A DNA stretch of 64,000 bases from Limnomonas spitsbergensis (lineage: Eukaryota; Chlorophyta; Chlorophyceae; Chlamydomonadales). The notes under the pieces were generated by a model. It saw only the letters and a program-made list of their open reading frames with translations, was not told the origin of the DNA and made no database searches. The stretch is taken from positions 248,001 to 312,000 of the forward strand of contig JAYJMM010000025.1 of assembly GCA_037349105.1 (NCBI GenBank), given 5' to 3'. A program made the position numbers and the translations under genes. Within the stretch, counting starts at the first letter, position 1, and every line of letters begins with the position of its first letter. Shown here piece after piece: positions 57,846 to 64,000 of this stretch.

Positions 57846-60005
57846 CCTGTTCTCCCCTGTTCACCCCTGTTCACCCCTGTTCACCCCTGTTCTCCCCTGC
57901 TCTCCCCTGTTCTCCCCTGTACACCCCTGTTCACCCCTGTTCGCCCATGTTCGCCCATGTTCGCCCATGTTCGCCCATGTTCGCCCCTGTTCTCACCTGC
58001 TCTCCCCTGTTCTCCCCTACTCTCCCCTGTTCACCCCTGTTCTCCCTTGTTCTCCCATCTTCACCCCTGTTCTCCCATGTTCGCCCATGTTCGCCCCTGT
58101 TCGCCCCTGTTCACCCTTGTTCACCCCTGTTCACCCCTGTTCTCCCATGCTCTCCCCTGTTCTCCCCTGTTCACCCCTGTTCTCCCATGTTCGCCCCTGT
58201 TCACCCCTGTTCTCCCATGTTCGCCCTTGTTTGCCCCTGTTCACCCCTGTTCTCGCCTGTTCACCCCTGCTCTCTCATGCTCTCCCCTGCTCTCCCCTGC
58301 TCTCCCCTGTTCACCCATGTTCTCCCCTGCTCTCCCCTGCTCTCCCCTGTTCACCCATGTTCTCCCCTGCTCTCCCCTGTTCACCCCTGTTCACCCATGT
58401 TCACCCATGTTCTCCCCTGCTCTCCCCTGTTCTCCCCTGTTCACCCCTGTTCTCCCCTGTTCTCCCCTGTTCACCCCTGTTCACCCCTGTTCTCCCATGC
58501 TCTCACCTGTTCTCCCTTGTTCTCCCATGGTCACCCATGTTCAGCCTTGTTCTCCCATTTCTCCCAAGTTCTCCCCTGTTCACCCATGTTCTCCCCTGTT
58601 CACCCCTGTTCTCCCCTGTTCTCCCCTGTTCACCCCTGTTCACCCCTGTTCTCCCATGCTCTCACCTGTTCTCCCTTGTTCTCCCATGGTCACCCATGTT
58701 CACCCATGTTCAGCCTTGTTCTCCCATTTCTCCCAAGTTCTCCCCTGTTCACCCATGTTCTCCCCTGTTCACCCCTGTTCTCCCCTGTTCACCCCTTTTC
58801 TCCCATGTTCTCCCCTGCTCTCCCCTGTTCTCCCCTGTTCTCTAATGTTCTCCCCTGTTCTCCAATGTTCTCCCCTGCTCTCCCCTGTTCTCCCTTGTTC
58901 TCCCCTGCTCTCCCCTGTTCTTACCTGTTCTCCCATGTTCTCCCTTGTTCACCCCTGTTCTCCCCTGCTCTCCCCTGTTCTCACTTGTTCACCCATGTTC
59001 ACCCTTGTTCTCCCCTGTTCGCCCATGTTCTCCCCTGTTCTCCCCTGCTCTCCCCTGTTCACACATGTTCTCCCATGTTCACCCATGTTCACCCCTGTTC
59101 TCCCATGTTCACCCCTGTTCTCCCCTGCTCTCCCCTGTTCTCCCCTGTACACCCTTGTTCACCCCTGTTCTCCCATGTTATCCCATGTTCGCCCCTGTCC
59201 GCAACTGTTCTCCACTGTTCACCCCTGTTCTCCCCTGCTCTCCCCTGTTCTTACCTATTCTCCCATGTTCTCCCATGTTCACCCCTGTTCTCCCATGTTC
59301 TCCCCTGTTCACCCCTGCTCTCCCCTGCTCTCCCCTGCTCTTACTTGTTCTCCCATGTTCTCCCATGTTCACCCCTGTTCTCCCATGCTCTCCCCTGCTC
59401 TCCCCTGTTCTCCCATATTCTCCCATGCTCTCCCCTGCTCTCCCCTGCTCTCCCATGTTCTCCCCTGTTCACCCCTGTTCACCCCTGTTCTCCCCTGTTC
59501 TCCCCTGCTCTCCCCTGCTCTCCCATATTCTCCCATATTCTCCCATATTCTCCCATGTTCTCCCCTGTTCACCCCTGTTCTCCCCTGTTCTCCCCTGCTC
59601 TCCCCTGCTCTCCCATATTCTCCCATATTCTCCCATGTTCTCCCCTGTTCACCCCTGTTCTCCCCTGTTCACCCCTGTTCTCCCCTGCTCTCCCCTGCTC
59701 TCCCCTGCTCTCCCCTGCTCTCCCATGTTCTCCCCTGTTCACCCATGTTCTCCCCTGCTCTCCCCTGTTCTCACCTGTTCTCCCATGTTCACCCCTGTTC
59801 ACCCCTGTTCTCCCCTGCTCTCCCCTGTTCTCCCCCGCTCTCCCCTGTTCTCCCATGTTCACCCATGTTCACCCCTGTTCTCCCCTGTTCACCCCTGCTC
59901 TCCCCTGTTCTCCCATGTTCACCCCTGTTCACCCCTGTTCTTCCCTGCTCTCCCCTGTTCTCACCTGCTCTCCCATGTTCTCCCCTGTTCTCCCCTGTTC
60001 TCCCC
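57838..60005 (+). repeat. Decamer array TCCCCTGTTC, about 217 units
   Basis: Ten-base units such as TCCCCTGTTC, ACCCCTGTTC, TCCCCTGCTC and TCCCATGTTC repeat without a break for about 2.2 kb. The units contain no stop codon in any plus-strand frame, so all three frames stay open and give spurious proteins of up to 951 residues. Larger blocks recur inside it. The array lies between copies of the LSPALLD exon start and is therefore probably intronic. Confidence 0.95.
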
Positions 60006-60046
60006 TTCGTGTCCCTAAGCTCTGCATACCCCCCTCCTCTCTTCAG

Positions 60047-60175
60047 TTATCTCCGGCCCTGCTGGATCTGGAGCCTGCTGATTTTGAATTGAGGCATGCT
60101 TCCTTATGTCATTCCTCCCCTCGGCTATGTTGCTGTCCTTGCCCCCTTGCCGCCCATCCACTGCAACTGATCTCT
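60047..60175 (+). pseudogene. Second decayed copy of the mTERF-like exon start
   Basis: After a tcttcag acceptor it reads LSPALLDLEPADFELRHASL, then departs from the family pattern. It lies 150 bp upstream of the intact exon and is closer to the copy at 57050 in its 3' part (CATGCTTCNTT...CATTCCTCCCC). Confidence 0.6.
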
Positions 60176-60196
60176 ATGTCACCCCCTCTCATTCAG

Positions 60197-60310
60197 TTAT
60201 CTCCTGCGCTGCTGGATCCAGATCCAGCTGATCTTGAAACCCACCTTTCTGCCTTGGCGGCCGAGCTGCAGCTTCCGTGGCGAGTGGTGACAGCAATGAT
60301 GTGCCATCAG
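60197..60310 (+). CDS. mTERF-like exon A
   Basis: The 38 codons read LSPALLDPDPADLETHLSAL then AAELQLPWRVVTAMMCHQ. The acceptor is attcag, the donor is cag/gtgctt. Its 3' 40 bases, with the donor, are copied at about 60372-60413 (CTTCCGTGGCGAGTGGTGAC). Confidence 0.65.
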
Positions 60311-63300
60311 GTGCTTGGGGTGCAATTGGGCAAAGAGTGTCAGAAGTGTGGCTGTCGTGTGTGGCCATTAGGCTTCCGTGGCGAGTGGTGACAGCGATGA
60401 TGTGCCACCAGGTGAAAACGGGTCTGCTGTTGTTTGCATTTTTATCCGGTCGCTGCTTCAATCAGCAAAACACAATGCCTATCACTCTCCCGGGGGACTT
60501 GGCCACAGGTTGGTCTCTTTCACTGAAACATAAATGACTTTCCTTTTCTTGTTCTGTGTGTGCTGCCCCTGCCTCAATCAGCGAGATAAGATGCACTGTC
60601 CCGGGGGACTTGGTCGCTCTGACTGTTATTCTATTGTTATGTTTGGGCTGTGCGGCAACCAATCACACTTCATGCTCAGCGTCCTGCCTAGGGAGCTGGC
60701 CTGCCATAAAAAACGCATCTGGTCCATCTTCTAACCTTCATGCTGCTGCCGTGCTCCTGCTGCTCCCATCAGCCGAACATGATGCTCAGTGTCCAGCCGG
60801 GGGAGCTGGCTGCGCGTGTCGCAGCTCTAACAGCACAGATGTGCTCAGTCAAGACCGGTGGCAGCATGACTGAGGAGCAGGTCGCGAGATGGGCAGCATG
60901 CACTCCCTCAGTGCTAGCACGTGACCCTAAGGTATGTCCTCAGACGCGGGTGGCGGCTCTGACTGCACGGATGAGTGTGCTTAGGGATGGATGTGTCATA
61001 TATGTGGAGCAGTTGTTCGTTGGCTGTGCTTCAGTATCAAGGCTGCATGTCACCTCCCTCCTCTCCTACCCCTGTCCCCCCAACCTCAACCAGTTTGGTG
61101 GCGGATATCGACAGCTGGCTGTGCTACTGGGCCTGGTGGGGGCAAAATGCCTGTCCCCTGTCCTTTGACAGACCTGCCTCTGTCTCCCCATGGCCCCATC
61201 ACAGTCGGTTCGGCGGCGGATGTGCAAGCTGGCTGTCCTGCTGGGCCTGGTGGGACGAGCGACCGCCGTGGCCCGACTGGTGTCTCTGGAACCGCAGTTC
61301 CTCACAGACTCGTACCGCTCCCTACAGGGACGGCTGCAGGTGTGAACAAGCAGTACGGGTACCGCTTTGTGTACTTCTGTGTTGCAGCCTCCACGCAATA
61401 CATTGCACCTGTCAGTACAACACATAATGACACGATGCGGTGTAGCGCGTGCTTAGGAATCTTGAATGGAATAAAGTGAAAGTGTGGAATGTGCGTCCCG
61501 CCTCCTGACACCCACCCTACCTTGCCAGCTGGGTATGTGCGCCGTTGTTCTTTCTAATTGGCAGACGAAACACGGCGAATTGCGAACCTCCACATCCCCC
61601 TTGATCCTCTCCCTTGTCCTTTCTCTTTGCCTCCCTCTCCCCCTCCCCCTCCCCCTCCCCCTCCCCCTCTCAGTGCCGAAAGGACATTTTTTTGACGCTG
61701 CTCTCTCACACAATCTCTTCCTTGCCCTCCCTTCTTCCCTTCCTCCCTCACCCCCCTACAGTATCTCTTCCCCCCCCTCCTCCCCTCCCTCCTCTCCTCC
61801 CTACCTCCCTACCTCCCTCCCTCCCTCCCCATCCTCCCTCCTAGATTATCTCCTTCCTCTCTCCCACCCTTCCCCTCCTCCCTCCTCAACTCCCTCCCCC
61901 TCCCCCGTCCTCACTCCTCACCTCCTCCCCCCCTCCACCCACTCTCCCCCCTACTCCCAACCGGACATGTGTCTGCTCCTGCGTCGTCCCATGCACCAGA
62001 TCCAAGGCATGGTGGCCAGGCAGCCGCGCATCGCCCTCCTGGGAACGAGGGTGTTCAACAATAGGCTCAAGGTGGGTCAGGGTGGGTCAGGGTGGGTCAG
62101 GGTGGGTCAGGGTGGGTCAGGGTGGGTCAGGGTGGGTCAGGGTGGGGAGGATTTACGCATTGGTAGAGTTTGAAGTTAGGCTAAGCGCTCCTAGAGGTTG
62201 AGCTCACCATCTCAAGGGTTGGAAGGCGCATGTTCAACAACATGCTTTAGGTGGGGCAGAGGGGTCAGGGTTTCAGTTCTACATTGGATACGTTGCTACA
62301 GTTTGAGCTCAAGAACTCCAGGGTTGGAAAAGGGTGCTAAACAATAGGCTCAAGATGGGAAAATGGGCCGAGGGCTTATCTTACATGTACATTGGTAGAG
62401 TTTGACTTCACCATGTCAAGGGCTGGGACAAGGGTGATGAAGTGATCAAAAACGGGCTGAAGGTGGGTAAGGGGGATCAGGGTTTGTGTAGCCAGTATGT
62501 TGGCAGAGTTTGAACTCACCAACCCTTGTTCACACCCTCATTCACCCCTTTGTTCACACCTTCACACAGATCCTGCAGGCTAGCCTGGGCAAGCAGTACA
62601 TCCATATCGTCACCCTGGTGGTCAAGTCCCTGGCGCTGTTGATCACCAAGATGGAGCTGTCCACACCCTCGTCCACACCTGCCCCACGCAGATCCTACAG
62701 GCTATCCTGGGCAAGCGGTACATCCATATCGTCACCTTGGTGGTCAAGTCCCCGGCGCTGCACATCACTGAAATATGGTCATTCACACCCTCGTCCACAT
62801 CTTCGTTCTCACCCCCGTTCACACCTGCCCCACGCAGATCCTGCAGGCTATCCTGGGCAAGCGGTACATCCATATCGTCACCTTGGTGGTCAAGTCCCCG
62901 GCGCTGCACATCACTGAAATATGGGCATTCACACCCTCGTCCACATCTTCGTTCTCACCCCGTTCACACCTGCCCCACGCAGATCCTACAGGCTATCCTC
63001 GGCAAGCGGTACATCCATATCGTCACCCTGGTGGTCAAGTCCCCGGCGCTGCTGATCACCGAGATGGACTCAGCTCGGCAGGTTTTCACCGGACTCCGGA
63101 ACATGTTGGGAGTCACAGAGGGCGTGGTGTATGCAATGGTAAGTGTGAAGGGCACGGCTGGGTGTGAACGGTTGGTGTGAGCAGTATTGGTTCCAGGGCG
63201 CAGAGGAGTCAAGGGGATCCATGTGGACGGCGTTTTGATCAGGGGGGGCGTCAGATATTAAATTGGGTAACACAAAAATCACACACTGGGCTGGGAGGTA

Positions 63301-63784
63301 GTACAAAGCTCAGGGGAATGGCACACTTGCTCAGACAAGGAGGGGCAGAGAAGCTTGAGTATCCCGTAGGGCTTCTCATAGATTTGATGGCCTTCCCTCG
63401 GGCTTTAAATTTCATTTATTTTAATGCTGCCCACAGCGCAAACTGTTGACAATGACTCTTAATTTCCGACTGAAAACTGGCGCTCACAATCCATACTTCG
63501 TAAATGCATGGTTCCCTCGACCCCGCACAATGTTAATTATGAGGCAAGGCAAAGCAAGTCTTTGGTAGGGCCTCCATGCATACTCTCCCACCCATCCTGC
63601 CCCGCCCACCCTTTTCTGGGCAGGTGTGCCATTCCCCTGAGCTTTCTGTCTTACCCTGGCTGCCCGGCTCCACTAAAAAAAGATAGCAGCTGAACTACCC
63701 TGTCCTTCCTTTTCTGAGCAGGTGTGCCATTCCCCTGAGCTTCTGTCTACGGCTCTGACTCGCCTGGCTCAGCGGTATCGCAGG
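60197..63784 (+). CDS. mTERF-like protein gene (core exons), continues beyond the window
   Basis: Exons 60197-60310, 60773-60931, 61205-61339, 62000-62071, 62983-63138 and 63722-63784 all have AG/GT borders and whole-codon lengths (38, 53, 45, 24, 52 and 21 codons), so they join in phase 0. Across the junctions the protein shows repeated motifs of about 30-40 residues with P-x-L-L and helical Leu spacing. Examples are MMCHQ joined to PNMMLSVQPGELAARVAAL, and VKSPALLITEMDSARQVF then VYAM joined to VCHSPELLSTALTRLAQRY. This is the pattern of mTERF family proteins, which bind organellar nucleic acid and affect transcription, splicing or ribosome assembly in mitochondria or plastids. The target and transit peptide are not visible. 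Partial exon copies crowd the introns. Confidence is good for the fold, lower for the exact exon set. Confidence 0.7.
60372..60413 (+). repeat. Copy of the 3' end and donor of exon A
   Basis: About 41 bases match 60270-60311 with two or three mismatches, including GTGGCGAGTGGTGACAGC, ATGATGTGCCA and the CAGGTG donor context. Confidence 0.8.
60466..60715 (+). repeat. Three decayed copies of the start of exon B
   Basis: Segments beginning near 60466, 60582 and 60657 resemble the start of the exon at 60773. Two follow an AATCAG acceptor and carry CCCGGGGGACTTGG; the third carries ATGCTCAGCGTCCTGCCTAG and GGAGCTGGC. Confidence 0.65.
60773..60931 (+). CDS. mTERF-like exon B
   Basis: The 53 codons read PNMMLSVQPGELAARVAALT, AQMCSVKTGGSMTEEQ and VARWAACTPSVLARDPK. 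They end at a gtatgt donor. Two successive P-x-x-L motifs fit mTERF repeats. A short copy of its middle (CGGGTGGCGGCTCTGACTGC) follows at about 60948-60980. Confidence 0.7.
61090..61145 (+). repeat. Copy of the start of exon C
   Basis: CAGTTTGGTGGCGGATATCG followed by ACAGCTGGCTGTGCTACTGG resembles CGGTTCGGCGGCGGATGTGC and AAGCTGGCTGTCCTGCTGGG at 61206-61250. It even keeps an upstream CAG. Confidence 0.75.
61205..61339 (+). CDS. mTERF-like exon C
   Basis: The 45 codons read SVRRRMCKLAVLLGLVGRAT, AVARLVSLEPQFLTDSYRSL and QGRLQ, with acceptor tcacag and donor gtgtga. An alternative acceptor at 61171 would extend it in frame by 11 codons. Confidence 0.65.
61600..61960 (+). repeat. Long polypyrimidine tract in an mTERF-gene intron
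   Basis: Nearly continuous C/T sequence with (CCCCCT)n at 61634-61668 and (CTCC)/(CCTCCCTA) blocks at 61760-61840. It could form triplex DNA and supplies a very long pyrimidine stretch before exon D. Confidence 0.8.
62000..62071 (+). CDS. mTERF-like exon D
   Basis: The 24 codons read IQGMVARQPRIALLGTRVFN then NRLK, between a caccag acceptor and a gtgggt donor. MVARQPRIALL fits an mTERF motif. Confidence 0.6.
62072..62148 (+). repeat. 10-bp GTGGGTCAGG repeat, about 8 copies
   Basis: The donor sequence of exon D (AAG/GTGGGTCAGG) is itself the first unit of this perfect decamer array, so donor-like GTGGGT sites repeat every 10 bp. Confidence 0.9.
62200..62475 (+). repeat. Three decayed copies of the 3' end of exon D
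   Basis: Copies end near 62252, 62358 and 62468, about every 105-110 bp. They keep parts of GTGTTCAACAATAGGCTCAA and a following GGTGGG- or ATGGGA-like donor, and are preceded by a TTTGA(G/A)CTCACCA-like word. Confidence 0.65.
62570..62982 (+). repeat. Three tandem copies of the 5' half of exon E
   Basis: Copies start at 62570, 62692 and 62838, with the full exon starting at 62983 (steps of 122, 146 and 145 bp). Each has its own CAG acceptor and reads LQAILGKRYIHIVTLVVKS or a close variant. Each is cut off before the second half and lacks a donor. Confidence 0.85.
62983..63138 (+). CDS. mTERF-like exon E
   Basis: The 52 codons read ILQAILGKRYIHIVTLVVKS, PALLITEMDSARQVFTGLRN and MLGVTEGVVYAM, ending at a consensus gtaagt donor. 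This is the last and only complete of four tandem copies. KSPALL...L is the clearest single mTERF motif in the gene. Confidence 0.75.
63230..63305. other. Intron, no structure noted
   Basis: Intron sequence between exon E and the exon F copies, with no structure that I recognise. Confidence 0.4.
63306..63345 (-). repeat. Inverted copy of the start of exon F
   Basis: The minus strand reads GTCTGAGCAAGTGTGCCATT then CCCCTGAGCTTTG, matching the acceptor and first codons of exon F (TCTGAGCAGGTGTGCCATTC). Confidence 0.75.
63618..63652 (+). repeat. Direct decayed copy of the start of exon F
   Basis: TTTTCTGGGCAGGTGTGCCA then TTCCCCTGAGCTTTCTGTCT matches exon F with one extra T that breaks the frame. 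Confidence 0.8.
63722..63784 (+). CDS. mTERF-like exon F
   Basis: The 21 codons read VCHSPELLSTALTRLAQRYR plus R, between a tgagcag acceptor and a gtgagc donor. Joined to exon E it completes an mTERF motif. A copy of its end and donor (GCGGTATCGCAGGGTGAGCA) recurs at 63949-63969. Confidence 0.65.
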
Positions 63785-64000
63785 GTGAGCAGGGGGGGGG
63801 GGTCTCAGGTACAGCGTAGGGTGAGCGAGGGCGGGTGGTGTTGGGGTATATTGGGGTTGTCCTGCTGGGTGTGTAGGGTGTGGGGTTTCATGTATACAGG
63901 AGGGCGTACGGTTCCATTACTAGTGCAGGGTGCAGGGTTCCCTAGCACTGCGGTATCGCAGGGTGAGCAAGTGGGGTGGGGGGGGCGTTGGGGTAATTTG
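63785..64000 (+). other. Intron at the window edge
   Basis: G-rich intron sequence with GTGTAGGGTG-type words and the copy of the exon F end at 63949-63969. The gene continues past 64000. Confidence 0.5.

Noticed and set aside
57536..60391. Open frame of 951 residues, with 711- and 357-residue frames in the other phases
   Set aside because: All three plus-strand frames are open because the 10-bp unit lacks stop codons. The protein is a rotation of one repeat and runs across intron and exon sequence.

Overview
The window looks like nuclear DNA of a green alga, most likely of the Chlamydomonadales/Volvocales; I cannot name the species. The reasons are small GT-AG exons scattered on both strands, GC-rich coding patches, an mTERF-like organelle gene-expression protein, a decayed plastid rpl14 fragment, non-LTR and hAT transposon remnants, and short GC-rich palindromic elements of a kind reported from volvocine genomes. 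More than half of the 64 kb is tandem repeat, so most long open frames here are by-products of repeats and not genes.

Layout. 0-5 kb: the last exon of a protein-kinase-like gene (201-485), a doubtful minus-strand exon inside a 16-bp inverted-repeat pair (713-1620), and a five-exon gene (3059-4940) whose third exon resembles the PD-(D/E)xK module of Crinkler/CR-type kinase proteins. 5.7-9.8 kb: a chain of unrelated tandem arrays, including a GGGGCA hexamer. 10.35-28.7 kb: a 43-bp satellite of about 400 units with 0.6-kb and about 2.3-kb higher-order repeats, broken near its left end by a 0.7-kb island that carries a possible LINE ORF1 tail. 29.6-33.4 kb: an HNH-endonuclease-like gene whose HNH exon is split by a 1,366-bp non-autonomous hAT element with perfect 8-bp target duplications. 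34.6-43 kb: several minus-strand exons (glutamine-rich and low-complexity proteins), a 1.1-kb BstEII-type minisatellite, a 171-bp hAT-like MITE, a LINE 3' fragment, and an AT-rich plastid-derived insert with an rpl14 pseudogene and strong hairpins. 43-51 kb: a 44-bp array, then a 50-bp array directly followed by a G-rich 29-bp array. 51-54.5 kb: sparse sequence with a possible C2HC zinc-finger exon and more minisatellites. 54.5-64 kb: a plus-strand mTERF-like gene running off the right edge. Its exons join in phase 0 into regular mTERF-type helical repeats.

The most unusual feature is in the mTERF-like gene. Nearly every recognised exon has one to three partial, decayed copies in the adjoining intron, and many copies span a splice site. 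One intron also holds a 2.2-kb decamer array that is open in all three plus-strand frames. A similar duplication of a splice-donor region occurs in the minus-strand exon group near 38.1 kb. Together with the higher-order satellites this suggests a genome in which short local duplication is very active and has reshaped introns as well as intergenic DNA.
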